Part shown: positions 49,447 to 58,860 of the stretch, piece by piece | Position numbering within the stretch: position 1 is the stretch's first letter | How the letters are laid out: each line of letters begins with the position of its first letter | NCBI RefSeq assembly: GCF_014396785.1 | Contig: NZ_CP060718.1 | Coordinates: 1,322,501-1,386,500, forward strand | Source of the DNA: Sphingomonas lutea | GTDB lineage: Bacteria > Pseudomonadota > Alphaproteobacteria > Sphingomonadales > Sphingomonadaceae | Direction of reading: 5' to 3' | DNA length: 64,000 bases | The notes under the pieces: model-generated | Seen by the model: the letters and a program-made list of their open reading frames with translations, nothing else | What the model was told of the DNA's origin: nothing | Database searches by the model: none | Position numbers and translations under genes: made by a program

Positions 49447-50243
49447 GCTTTCTCGACGCGCTGCCCGAGCGCTATCGCCTGATCCTGTGCGATGTGTGGG
49501 GCGTGATTCATGACGGTCGGCGGCTCTATCCGGGCGCCGCGGAACGGTTGCGGCAATGGCAGGCGCAGGGGCGCTGCGTGATCCTGGTGACCAACGCCCC
49601 GCGCCCCGCCGACGCGGTCGAGTCCTATCTGGAGCGCGTCGGCATGGCGGACCGCGCGTGGGACGCGGTTGCGTCGAGCGGGGAGGCGGGGATTACCGCA
49701 CTCGAGAAGCTTGGCCGTCCGGTTGGCTTTGTCGGCACGGGTATGGATCGGGAGATTCTCGAAGCGCGCGGGATCGCGGTCGACGAGAGCGGGGTCGCCG
49801 ATCACGTCGTGTGCACCGGCTTTGCCGACAAGCAGGAGCGGGTGGAGGATTATGGGGACGATCTCCGCGCGATGGAGCGGCGCGGCGCGACGTTGCATTG
49901 CCTCAACCCCGACCGGGTAGTGGTTTATGGCGGCGCGCTTTACCCCTGCGCCGGGGCGCTTGCCGATGCCTATGAGGCGATCGGCGGGACGGTGCGCTGG
50001 TACGGCAAGCCCTATCCGGCGATCTACCAATATGCGCTGGCGCAAGGCGGCGAGCCCGCGCCCGGCGAGGTGCTGGCGATCGGTGACAGCATCCAGACCG
50101 ACATGGCGGGTGCGCACGCGATGGGGTTCGACACCGTCTTCGTCCGCGGCGGGATCCATGCCGAAGACGACATTGCCGCACTCGCCGCCGAACATGGGCT
50201 TAGTGACTGGACGCCGGTCGCAATCGTGGATTCGATCGGATGA
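49443..50243 (+). CDS. HAD superfamily hydrolase, subfamily IIA
   Basis: A GTG at 49443 starts a 266-residue protein with LILCDVWGVIHDGRRLYPGA (catalytic D17; D-V-W-G-V rather than DxDGV), VILVTNAPRP (motif II Thr) and VLAIGDSIQTDMAGAHAMG (motif IV). This matches the TIGR01459-type HAD-IIA group. A phosphatase of unknown substrate is likely. It overlaps the next gene (ATGA). Confidence 0.88.
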   Translation: MSFLDALPERYRLILCDVWGVIHDGRRLYPGAAERLRQWQAQGRCVILVTNAPRPADAVESYLERVGMADRAWDAVASSGEAGITALEKLGRPVGFVGTGMDREILEARGIAVDESGVADHVVCTGFADKQERVEDYGDDLRAMERRGATLHCLNPDRVVVYGGALYPCAGALADAYEAIGGTVRWYGKPYPAIYQYALAQGGEPAPGEVLAIGDSIQTDMAGAHAMGFDTVFVRGGIHAEDDIAALAAEHGLSDWTPVAIVDSIG

Positions 50244-51199
50244 AGGCGTATTTCGGCGGCCCGGACTTGCCGGCGCGCGCACTCCGCGACCTGCTCCAGG
50301 CGCGCGTCGAGGGCGTGCCTGCTGGGGGGACCATCGACTGGATGACCTATTATTTCCGCGACGAGGCGCTCGCCGATGCGCTGGTCGCGGCGAAGCGGCG
50401 CGGCGTTCGCGTCCTGGTGCGCCTGGAAGGCAAGCCACGCCATCGCGGCGCCAACGACGCGGTGATCGCCCGGCTGCGTGCGGGGATCGGCGAGGGGCTG
50501 AAGGTTGAAACGCGGCTGTTCGGCGCCTCGCATCTTCACACCAAGCTCTACGCCTTCGGCGGCGACCGCCCGCACGTGCTGGTCGGATCGTTCAACCCGT
50601 CGGGCAACGATCCCGAAGATGTGGCGATCATCGCTGACATCGGCGACCAGGATCGGGGTCATAATCTACTGGTCGAGATCGACGAGCCCGCGCAGGTGCA
50701 GGCGCTGCTGACCCATGTGCGCGACGGAACGCATCTCGACGGGCCAAACGCCTTCTCCTTTCCGCGCGGGATTGCCAGTCCGCTCGACCGCCGGATCGCG
50801 GCGCTGGGCCGGGGAGCGCACCTGCGCATTGCCGCGTCGCATCTGCGCGATGCGGGCGTCGCGCGGCAACTCAAGCGGCTCGCCGCAAAGGGCGCGCGAG
50901 TCGAAGTGCTGACCCACCACACGCGGCGGCGAACGCCCGACCGGCTGATCGCGCAACTTCGCAGGGGGAGCGTGCACAGCTTGCGCTACCACCATCCGGA
51001 AGAGCTGCCGATGCACGCCAAATTCATCCTCGCCGAGGATGGAGCGCGGCGCTGGAGCGCGTTCGGAAGCTACAACCTGACCCGCACCTCGCGATGGCTG
51101 AACCAGGAGGTGCTGATCTTTTCCGACGATGCCGCGCTGTGGGGGCAGCTCGATGCGCGCTGGGCGTCGATCCTGGCCGAGCCGTGGGTCGCGCCGTGA
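50240..51199 (+). CDS. Phospholipase D-family protein
   Basis: The 319 residues contain two HKD motifs: HLHTKLYAFGGDRP with GSFNPSGND, and MHAKFILAEDGA with AFGSYNLTRTS. This gives a typical bilobal PLD fold, but it lacks a signal peptide, so it is cytoplasmic. A phospholipid or nucleic-acid phosphodiester substrate cannot be decided. Its stop overlaps the GT4 start (GTGA). Confidence 0.85.
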   Translation: MKAYFGGPDLPARALRDLLQARVEGVPAGGTIDWMTYYFRDEALADALVAAKRRGVRVLVRLEGKPRHRGANDAVIARLRAGIGEGLKVETRLFGASHLHTKLYAFGGDRPHVLVGSFNPSGNDPEDVAIIADIGDQDRGHNLLVEIDEPAQVQALLTHVRDGTHLDGPNAFSFPRGIASPLDRRIAALGRGAHLRIAASHLRDAGVARQLKRLAAKGARVEVLTHHTRRRTPDRLIAQLRRGSVHSLRYHHPEELPMHAKFILAEDGARRWSAFGSYNLTRTSRWLNQEVLIFSDDAALWGQLDARWASILAEPWVAP

Positions 51200-52317
51200 A
51201 CATCGTCATGATCGACAGCCATGCCGAGATCGAGCGCGGCGGGGCGATCCAGTGCGCGCGGCTCGCCGCGACGCTGGCCGAGCGCGGGCACGAAGTGACC
51301 TGCGTGTTCGACAGTGCGGCGCGCGCCTCGGGCAAAGTATCGCCCGAATGGGCACGGATGGAGCGAGCCGGAGTGACCGTCCTGCGCCGGCCGCTCAAGA
51401 GCCTTGCTGCGATGCGCCGCTTCCGTCGCGAGCTCGACGAAATCGGCCCCGACATCGTCCACACGCACAAGAATGGCGCGCTCTATTTCCTCGCCGGCGC
51501 GACGCGGAATCGACGCCGCTTCGGCTGGGTCGCCAATCGCGGCACCGAATATTCGCTGCTGCGCGAGCCGCCGGCCTGGGCGATCCATCGCTTCTGGGTC
51601 GACCGCATGATCCCCGTCGCCGATGCGGTGAAGGCGCAGTTGATCCGCGACGGCATCCCCGAGGCGCGGCTGCGCACGATCTACGGCAGTTTCGATGTCG
51701 GGCGGTTCGATCCGGCGACATCGGGCGCAAGCCTGCGGTCCGACTGGGGGGTGGCCGAGGGTGTGCCGCTGATCGGCATGGCCGCTTCGTTCAAGAGCCG
51801 GAAGAAAGGGCAGAGCGACTTCCTCAAGGCCGCCGCACAGGTGCTCACGCACATTCCCGACGCCGTCTTCGTCCTTGCCGGTGACGGACCGTCGGAGCGC
51901 TGGCAGAGACAGGCGCGCGACCTTGGCATTGCGCAGAACGTCCGCTTCCCCGGCTTCGTCACCGACATGCCCGCGGCGTTGGCCGCAATGGACGTCGCGG
52001 TATGCGCCTCAACCCGAGGGGAGGGGCTGACGGGCTCGGTCCGCGAAGCGCTGGCGATGGCGCGGCCGGTGGTGTCGACCGACGTCGCGGGCAATGGCGA
52101 ACTCGTGCGCGATGGCGAAACCGGGCGTCTCGTCCCGCCGCGCGACCCCGCGGCGCTCGCCGCTGCGATTACGCAGCTTCTGAGCGACGGCGAGGCGGCG
52201 GCGGACATGGGCGCGGCGGGCCGCGAGCTGGTGCTGCAGTTGTGCACCGACGCTTATCGCGCCGCGCGCGTCGAGGAATTGTATCGCGATCTGCTGGCCG
52301 AACGCGCCTCGCGCTAG
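51196..52317 (+). CDS. GT4 family glycosyltransferase
   Basis: The 373 residues start at a GTG and have a GT-B fold: NIVMIDSHAEIERGGAIQCA, a Rossmann N-domain, and a C-domain with GMAASFKSRKKGQSDFLKA, FVLAGDGPSERWQRQARDLG and STRGEGLTGSVREALAMARP (E-x7-E). The operon and the flippase next door suggest a cell-surface polysaccharide or lipid-linked glycan. The end overlaps the flippase stop at CTAG. Confidence 0.88.
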   Translation: MNIVMIDSHAEIERGGAIQCARLAATLAERGHEVTCVFDSAARASGKVSPEWARMERAGVTVLRRPLKSLAAMRRFRRELDEIGPDIVHTHKNGALYFLAGATRNRRRFGWVANRGTEYSLLREPPAWAIHRFWVDRMIPVADAVKAQLIRDGIPEARLRTIYGSFDVGRFDPATSGASLRSDWGVAEGVPLIGMAASFKSRKKGQSDFLKAAAQVLTHIPDAVFVLAGDGPSERWQRQARDLGIAQNVRFPGFVTDMPAALAAMDVAVCASTRGEGLTGSVREALAMARPVVSTDVAGNGELVRDGETGRLVPPRDPAALAAAITQLLSDGEAAADMGAAGRELVLQLCTDAYRAARVEELYRDLLAERASR

Positions 52318-53672
52318 TCGAGGTTCGGCGCCTCGCTCTGCCGGAGTTTCCCGGTGTCCGCGGCGACGGTCGCCGGCTTGCGCACCCGCCGATATTCCGA
52401 GCGCAGCTGCAACATCAGCGTGATCACCGTCACGGCATAGCCGATGACGAACGCGACCGCGGCGCCGATCACGCCGAGCTGCCAAGCGAACGGCGCGACG
52501 ATCAGGAAGAAGGTCCCGGTGCCGATCAGTCGCGCCTTCAGCGGCGCATCGGCGCGGTCGAGCGCGTAGAGCATCGGCGCGAGCGGGAAACTGAACACGC
52601 CCATTAGCGGCACCAGCAGCAACACCATCAGCACCGAATAGGCGCCGACGAACTCCTCGCCGAACAGCAAACGGACGAGAGTCTTGCCCCCGACGAGCAG
52701 TATGAGGATCGCGATGATGGCGACCGCGCCGGCGAGCGCGGTGCTGCGCAGCATCAGTTTCCACGGACGCTTGGTGGTCAAATCCATGCGCATGATTTCG
52801 GGGTAAAAGGCTTTTGCGAGCTGGTCGGCCGGGCGCTGCGCGCTGTCGGCCAGCGCCGATCCGACGCGAAAGAGGGCGGCGCCCGCGGGCCCGAGCAGGC
52901 CGCCGACGACCAGGCGCGCGATCGGGCTCCACGCGGCCATCACGCTCGCGGTCAGATTGACGTTGATCGCGAAGCGCCACGCGCCGGGAAGCGCGGTCGG
53001 CTTGAGTGTCGGGCGAATGCCCTCGAGCAGGCCGCGTCGGCGCAATTCGCGCCAGCCGAGGAACCACAGGAACAGGAGCCCGAACAGCTCGGTCACGTAC
53101 CAGATGATCACATAGGTCGCGAACGGCGCCTTGGTCAGGAAGGCGCCGGTGGTGAGGATCGCGCGGGCAATCGGCGCCGCGGTCGTCTGCCAGCTGATGA
53201 GGTCGAACCGGTCGAGCGAGCGGAGCACGCCCGTCGGCGTCGCCCCGGCCATGAGGGGCAGCAGCGTGCAATAGAGCATCGCCAGCCACAAATGCTGTTG
53301 CTCGATCCCGAACCAGCCGCCGATCAGCGGCAGGAGCAGGACCGCGACGAGCATCCCGCCGATGCCGCTGATCACGTCGAGCGCGAAGGCGAAGCCGGTC
53401 GAGGTCTTGAAGTCGTCCGAGCGCCCCTCGTTGAGCGCAAGGCCACCGTAGCGCACGATCAACTGCCAGGACTCGAATTTGCTGAGCCCGCTGACGGCCT
53501 TGGCGTAGCTCGTGATGAGCACCAACGTGCCGAACAGCATCAGCCCAAGCCCGCGCCCGGTCATCGCCAGCGTGGCGATCGAGGCGACCGCCGCGACCGC
53601 CTTGGAAATGCCAAGATAGCTGCTGTTCTTGAGCAGCGAGCGCAGGTGCTGGTCTTTGAACCAATGCTTCAC
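52314..53672 (-). CDS. Oligosaccharide flippase (Wzx-type)
   Basis: The 452-residue protein has about twelve to fourteen hydrophobic segments and the MATE/Wzx pattern (RFAINVNLTASVMAAWSPIA, GPAGAALFRVGSALADSA). It probably translocates a lipid-linked glycan. The GTG at 53672 is preferred because in-frame codons upstream run into a palindromic repeat. It converges on the GT4 gene, their stops sharing CTAG. Confidence 0.78.
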   Translation of the reverse strand: MKHWFKDQHLRSLLKNSSYLGISKAVAAVASIATLAMTGRGLGLMLFGTLVLITSYAKAVSGLSKFESWQLIVRYGGLALNEGRSDDFKTSTGFAFALDVISGIGGMLVAVLLLPLIGGWFGIEQQHLWLAMLYCTLLPLMAGATPTGVLRSLDRFDLISWQTTAAPIARAILTTGAFLTKAPFATYVIIWYVTELFGLLFLWFLGWRELRRRGLLEGIRPTLKPTALPGAWRFAINVNLTASVMAAWSPIARLVVGGLLGPAGAALFRVGSALADSAQRPADQLAKAFYPEIMRMDLTTKRPWKLMLRSTALAGAVAIIAILILLVGGKTLVRLLFGEEFVGAYSVLMVLLLVPLMGVFSFPLAPMLYALDRADAPLKARLIGTGTFFLIVAPFAWQLGVIGAAVAFVIGYAVTVITLMLQLRSEYRRVRKPATVAADTGKLRQSEAPNLD

Positions 53673-53710
53673 GACAGGTTGGTTAGGGCCAGATCGGCCG
53701 TCCGCCAACA

Positions 53711-53797
53711 TTCGTTCGTCCTGAGCGAAGTCGAAGGGCGCAGCATCGGCGCCCGAGCCGGACTACGTGCCTGCGGCACTCCGCTCAGGACGAACGG
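53711..53797. repeat. Intergenic palindromic repeat upstream of the flippase gene
   Basis: CGTTCGTCCTGAGCGAAGTC with GAAGGGCG is mirrored by CGCTCAGGACGAACGG. Same family as the elements at 29894 and 35914. It lies in the leader of the leftward flippase gene. Confidence 0.75.
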
Positions 53798-53814
53798 ATC
53801 CGATCGCTGCCGAT

Positions 53815-55839
53815 CTAAGCCGGCTCGGCAACCCTCTGCGTCACCTTCTCCGCCAACGGGCCGTTGAGCTCGGCAAGGTGGTCGAACTCGGCCTCGTAGG
53901 TCGCCAGCCCCTGGCTCTGAGAGCGCAGTTCCGCTTCCAGCCCGGCAAGCTCTGCCTCTGGGATCATTGCCTCGATCCGGTCCCATCCGGCCCAGCCGTC
54001 GCGCGGGCCGAGGCCGAGCATCTGGCCGCGGCGTCCGGCGATGGCCGAGGTAATCCGGCTCGTCGCACTCGATGGCGAGACGACGATCAGCTTGTGCATC
54101 GGTTCGAGCAAATGCGGCTGCGCGGCGCCGAGGGCTTCCTGCATCGCCAGCCGGCCCGCGAGGCGGAAGGCGAGTTCGCTGCTGTCGACGCTATGATAGC
54201 TGCCGTCGACCAAAGTCACCGCGCAATCGACGACTTCGAAGCCGAGCGGGCCCTTGCGCATCGCTTCGCGCACGCCTTCCTCGACCGCCGGGATCCATTG
54301 CTTGGGCACCGATCCGCCGTGAATTTTCTCCTCGAACTGGAAGCCTTCGCCGCGGCCGAGCGGGCGGATCTCGATGATCACGTCGCCGAACTGGCCGTGG
54401 CCGCCCGACTGCTTCTTGTGGCGGCCGTGCTGGCGCACCGGCTTGCGGATCGATTCGCGATAACCAATTGCCGGTGGATGGCTCTTCACCTCGACCCCGT
54501 AGCGGCGCTTGAGGCGGGCCAGGACGGTATTGAGATGTTCGTCATTGACCCCGCGCAGGCGCATTTCGTGCGCGGCATCGTCATGTTCGACGATTAGCCC
54601 CGAATCCTCTTCGGCAAGGCGCTGAAGCGCGCCGGACATCTTGACGTCATCCTTGCGATCGGCGGGCTCAATCGCGACTGCGCAATTGCGCGCCGGAAAC
54701 TCGACGTCGACCGCCGGCGGCAGAGCGCCGGTGCCAAGCCACTGGCCGACTTTGACATTGTCGATCTTGGCCACGGCGACAACGTCCCCGGCACGGCCTT
54801 CATTCGTCTTTTGCGTCTTTTCGCCCTGGACCTTGAACAAGGATCCGATGCGCGCATAGCTGCCGTCGTCGGCCTTGGCGTCGGATCCTTCGGTGATGCG
54901 GCCACCCAGCACGCGCGCCATCGCCAGCCGGCCGATTGCGCCGTGGACCACCTTGAAGACATACATTGCCGGATCGCTCACGCCGAGGCGCGCGGCGGCG
55001 GCCTGCGCGGTGGGCGCTTCGTGGCGAAGTGCCTTGAGCAAGCGGCGCACGCCCCACGAGCTTACGGCCGAGCCGAACAGCACCGGCACGCCAAGGCTCT
55101 CGCCGGTTTCGCGTGCGAGGTCGTGCAGGATGCGCTCCTGGCTCGGCGTTTCGTCCATCAGCAATTGTTCGAGCAATTCGTCGTCATGGTCGGCGAGCTG
55201 TTCCAGCATGTGAGTGCGCGCCTCGACCTCGCGGTCCTGCAGCTCGGCGGGGATTTCGATCCGCTCCGATTCCTGGCCGGCGCGATATTTGAATGCACGC
55301 TCGAGTGCGAGGTCGACGAAGCCGTTGACCTTCTCGCCATCCCGGATCGGGATTTGCCGCGCGATCAAGGGCGAAACGCTCATCGGCTGAAGTGCGGAGA
55401 GAAGGTCGCGGATGCGGCCATGCGCCTGGTCGATGCGGTTGACGAAGACGATGTGCGGAATGCCAAGCTCGTCGAGCGCGCGCAGGGCCGGGGCGGCGAG
55501 GGGCGCGCGCGCCGGGTCGGGATCGACCACAACGATCGCTACATCGGCCATTGCCAACGCGCGCGCGCCATCGGCGGCGAAACCGACCGAGCCGGGGCAA
55601 TCGAGAATGGCGAAGTCATCGCCGAGATATTTGAAATTGTAGAGGTTGAGCTCGGTCGATCCGCCGCGCTGGCGGCTTTCGGGGCTCGAATCGCCGATGC
55701 TGGAGCCGTTGGCGGTCGATCCCAGGCGGTCGGTGGTGCCGGCGGCGAAGAGCATCGCCTCGGCCAGGCTGGTCTTTCCCGCGCCGGCGGGTCCCACCAG
55801 CGCGATCACTCGGTTACCTTTGGTGGATTCTCCAGCCAT
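53815..55839 (-). CDS. EF-G-like translational GTPase
   Basis: The 674 residues align with elongation factor G in outline: G1 ALVGPAGAGKTSLAEA, G3 LDCPGSVGF, G4 FVNRIDQAHG, domain II, and the C-terminal domains with GHGQFGDVIIEIRPLGRG and HSVDSSELAFRLAG. It is shorter than housekeeping EF-G and has a modified switch region (SSPESRQRGGSTEL). It is therefore a paralogue of the EF-G2/'FusA-like' type, with a role other than general elongation. Downstream is the repeat at 53711; upstream, 143 bases without a gene. Confidence 0.87.
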   Translation of the reverse strand: MAGESTKGNRVIALVGPAGAGKTSLAEAMLFAAGTTDRLGSTANGSSIGDSSPESRQRGGSTELNLYNFKYLGDDFAILDCPGSVGFAADGARALAMADVAIVVVDPDPARAPLAAPALRALDELGIPHIVFVNRIDQAHGRIRDLLSALQPMSVSPLIARQIPIRDGEKVNGFVDLALERAFKYRAGQESERIEIPAELQDREVEARTHMLEQLADHDDELLEQLLMDETPSQERILHDLARETGESLGVPVLFGSAVSSWGVRRLLKALRHEAPTAQAAAARLGVSDPAMYVFKVVHGAIGRLAMARVLGGRITEGSDAKADDGSYARIGSLFKVQGEKTQKTNEGRAGDVVAVAKIDNVKVGQWLGTGALPPAVDVEFPARNCAVAIEPADRKDDVKMSGALQRLAEEDSGLIVEHDDAAHEMRLRGVNDEHLNTVLARLKRRYGVEVKSHPPAIGYRESIRKPVRQHGRHKKQSGGHGQFGDVIIEIRPLGRGEGFQFEEKIHGGSVPKQWIPAVEEGVREAMRKGPLGFEVVDCAVTLVDGSYHSVDSSELAFRLAGRLAMQEALGAAQPHLLEPMHKLIVVSPSSATSRITSAIAGRRGQMLGLGPRDGWAGWDRIEAMIPEAELAGLEAELRSQSQGLATYEAEFDHLAELNGPLAEKVTQRVAEPA

Positions 55840-55983
55840 GCGACTCTCCCTCCGTCCGTTTCCGGGCGCGCGAGTCGCAGGCGAAAGGCGCTCGGGCGCC
55901 GATGTGAGGATTTCACCGTCCGCCTGTTTGGCGCGCTTGGCAAGAGGGTTCGTTACGGGGGCGTCGCGCGTAGGGTCAGACGC

Positions 55984-56814
55984 CTAGTTCGTGAGGAAGA
56001 GCTGGCGCATCGCTGCGCGATAGGCGTTCGCGGCATCGGCCGAGTGCGTCCCGCCGGGGATGTCGATTCGCGTCAGCTTCCACGGCGTCCGCCGCGCATT
56101 CCAGTGGCTGAACCATTCGCCGGCCTTGATGCGCCGATCCGGATATTCCTCTGTCCCGACCGCGACGAGCAGCTGGAGGTCGGGGCGGGTTGCCGCCGGC
56201 GCCGCACCGAAGAAGATGTCCTCGCCCGGGGTCCAGGACGGATTGCTGGCAATGCGCGCCCAGAACAGGTCGGGCTGTTTGAACGCCGAATAGAGGATCA
56301 GGGCGCCGGCGCGCGACTGGCCGAACAGGATGCGTTTCGCCGGATCAGCGCGGTAGCGGCCCTCGACCTGCGGGATCAGCTCGCGCTCGAGGAAATTGTG
56401 GAAGTCGGCGATCCGCGATTCCCCCGGCTTCACGTCCGGTCCTAAAGGCATGAAGTCGATGTGCCGTCGATTGATCGGCTTGTCGAACGACCCGTAGGCG
56501 ATGCCGACCACGATCACCTCGGGCATCTTGTCGTCGATCGTCAGGAAGATGTGGTTGCCACCGACGACCGGGAACAGCGAGTCACCGTCGAGCAGATAGA
56601 CGATCGGATAGCGCCGGGCCGGGTGCGCGGCATAGTCCTGCGGCAAGCGGACATAGATGTGGTAATCGTGACCGGCCTCGCGCGAGCGGAACGGAAAATA
56701 GTCACCCCGGAGCGCCGGCAGATGGTCGAGCGGAGTGACGGCCGCGCGCGGCGGAGCAGGGGTCGCGCAACCCGCCAGCAACGCCGCTGCGAAGACGCCA
56801 AGGATGATCCGCAT
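55984..56814 (-). CDS. Putative esterase, lipoprotein (alpha/beta hydrolase)
   Basis: The ATG at 56814 starts a lipoprotein signal (lipobox LLAGC). The domain is of the esterase-D/enterobactin-esterase type: YPIVYLLDGDSLFPVVGG, MPEVIVVGIAYG, and the nucleophile elbow LFGQSRAGALILYS, ending near GGTHSADAANAYR (catalytic His). A substrate such as a siderophore or acyl ester cannot be assigned. It lies about 50 bases downstream of rpoH on the same strand. Confidence 0.8.
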   Translation of the reverse strand: MRIILGVFAAALLAGCATPAPPRAAVTPLDHLPALRGDYFPFRSREAGHDYHIYVRLPQDYAAHPARRYPIVYLLDGDSLFPVVGGNHIFLTIDDKMPEVIVVGIAYGSFDKPINRRHIDFMPLGPDVKPGESRIADFHNFLERELIPQVEGRYRADPAKRILFGQSRAGALILYSAFKQPDLFWARIASNPSWTPGEDIFFGAAPAATRPDLQLLVAVGTEEYPDRRIKAGEWFSHWNARRTPWKLTRIDIPGGTHSADAANAYRAAMRQLFLTN

Positions 56815-56863
56815 CCGTCCTCCGAGCGCTGAACTTACGCCGGAGGATTGCCCGCGCAATCCC

Positions 56864-57772
56864 TTACGCCGCCGGCAGTAGCCTGCGCTCGCCCGCGAGC
56901 CGCAGCAGGCCCGCCTGCAGCTTTTCGAACGCGCGTACTTCGATCTGGCGGATGCGTTCGCGGCTCACGCCATAGACCTGGCTCAGCTCTTCAAGCGTCT
57001 TCGGCTCGTCGGCCAGGCGCCGTTCCATCAAGATATGCCGCTCGCGGTCGTTCAGATTCTCGAGGGCATTCATCAGCAGATCATGGCGGACCTTCGCTTC
57101 TTCGTCTTCCGCGATCAGCTCGTCTTGCAGCGGGCCGTGGTCGACCAGGAAATCCTGCCACTGCGCTTCGCCGCCCTCGTCGCCCTTCAGCGGGGCATTG
57201 AGGCTGGTGTCGCCGCCCATGCCCATGCGGCGGTTCATCGAAATGACCTCGTCCTCGGTCACGCCAAGGTCGGTGGCGATCTTGGTCACCGCTTCGGGCT
57301 TGAGGTCGCCTTCCTCGAACGCGTCGATCTGGTTCTTCATCCGCCGCAGGTTGAAGAACAACTTTTTCTGCGCGGCTGTGGTGCCCATCTTCACCAGGCT
57401 CCAGCTGCGCAGGATGAATTCCTGGATCGACGCGCGGATCCACCACATCGCATAGGTCGCGAGGCGAAAGCCGCGGTCGGGCTCGAACTTCTTCACGCCC
57501 TGCATCAGCCCGATATTGCCTTCACTGATCAGCTCGCTGACCGGCAAGCCGTAGCCGCGGTAGCCCATGGCGATCTTTGCCACGAGCCGCAGGTGCGAAT
57601 TGACCAGCTTGGCGGCCGCGTCGGTGTCCCCATGCTCGCGCCAGCGCTTGGCGAGCATATATTCTTCCTCGGGCGAGAGGATCGGGAATTTCTTGATCTC
57701 GGAGAGATAGCGGTTGAGTCCGGCCTCCCCACCGGACGCGGGGAGCGAGACGATATTCTTGCCCTGTGCCAT
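56864..57772 (-). CDS. rpoH: RNA polymerase sigma factor RpoH (sigma-32)
   Basis: RpoH directs heat-shock transcription. The 302 residues contain region 2 (LRLVAKIAMGYRGYGLPVSE, FRLATYAMWWIRASIQEFIL), the RpoH box QKKLFFNLRR, and region 4 helix-turn-helix (EELSQVYGVSRERIRQIEVR). The ribosome site AGGGAGGAAG lies upstream. Many alphaproteobacteria have more than one copy. Confidence 0.95.
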   Translation of the reverse strand: MAQGKNIVSLPASGGEAGLNRYLSEIKKFPILSPEEEYMLAKRWREHGDTDAAAKLVNSHLRLVAKIAMGYRGYGLPVSELISEGNIGLMQGVKKFEPDRGFRLATYAMWWIRASIQEFILRSWSLVKMGTTAAQKKLFFNLRRMKNQIDAFEEGDLKPEAVTKIATDLGVTEDEVISMNRRMGMGGDTSLNAPLKGDEGGEAQWQDFLVDHGPLQDELIAEDEEAKVRHDLLMNALENLNDRERHILMERRLADEPKTLEELSQVYGVSRERIRQIEVRAFEKLQAGLLRLAGERRLLPAA

Positions 57773-57842
57773 ATTGTCTTCGTCTTCCTCCCTTGGCGGG
57801 CGGGCCGGCAGAACCGGGGCCGCGCCCTTAGCTTGTTAACAC

Positions 57843-58786
57843 TTATACACCAAGCGCCTTGAACAGTTCCTGCATGTCGCTTGGCATAGGGGACGAAAAC
57901 GACAGTTTACGCTTCGTCACCGGATGAATGAATCCAAGCTCCGCAGCATGCAGCGCCTGGCGAGAAAATTGCAGATCATTCAATATCTTGCGGTGGTCTT
58001 TTCCGGCGCGGCCATAAACAGGGTCGCCCAGCAAAGGATGGCCGATCGAAGCCATGTGCACGCGTACCTGATGCGTCCGCCCGGTTTCCAGACGGCATTC
58101 GACCAACGCGGCGTTCCTGAGCAACGAAAGGCGGGTCCAGTGCGTGACTGCGCGCTTGCCCCGCCCATCGGCGACGATCGCGATCTTCTTGCGGTCGGCC
58201 GAAGAGCGCGCGAGCGGGGCATCGATCGTGCCGTCCTTTGCCCTGGGCACGCCGTTGACGATCGCCAGATAGCGGCGGTCGATCGAATGCGCCGCGAATT
58301 GCCGCGCGAGACCTTCATGCGCAACGTCGGTCTTGGCGACAACGAGCAGCCCTGATGTGTCCTTGTCGATGCGATGGACGATTCCGGGCCGCGCGACCCC
58401 GCCGATTCCCGACAGGCTCCCTCCGCAATGGTGGAGCAATGCATTGACCAGGGTCCCGTCGCGATTGCCCGCAGCCGGATGGACAACGAGGCCCGCGGGC
58501 TTGTCGACGACGAGCAGATGCTCGTCCTCGAAAGTCACCCGCAGCGGGATGTCCTGAGCCTCATTATGCGCCGGCTCGGGCTCGGGCACGGTCAGCGAGA
58601 AGACCTCGTCGCCGCGCACCTTGCTTGCCGGATCGCGGATCGCGCCACCACTTAGCGCGCCGCTGCGAACCAGCGCCTTCAGCCGCTCGCGCGACATGGT
58701 CGGGACAGCAGCCGCGAGCGCGCGGTCCAGACGCCAGCCGGCGTGTGCCGGCTGCAGCCGGATGTCGATCGTATGATGGCCCCCAT
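57843..58786 (-). CDS. rluD: Pseudouridine synthase RluD, N-terminus affected by a probable 1-nt frameshift
   Basis: RluD modifies U1911, U1915 and U1917 of 23S rRNA. The catalytic domain is intact: GIVHRIDKDTSGLLVVAK with Asp, RLETGRTHQVRVHMA, GHPLLGDPVYG. The first ATG in frame (58697) starts midway through the S4 domain, whose beginning (DIRLQPAHAGWRLDRALAA) reads in frame upstream but has no start codon. An ATG at 58786 lies one base out of register, at a C run 58780-58784 on the plus strand (five; six would fit). One more base gives 314 residues. Confidence 0.75.
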
Positions 58787-58860
58787 GCCCGGCCGATATG
58801 GGTCGGAAAGGTGCGGGTTCAATCCTTGCGCAATGTTAAACTCTGACGCACTAGGCGGCG

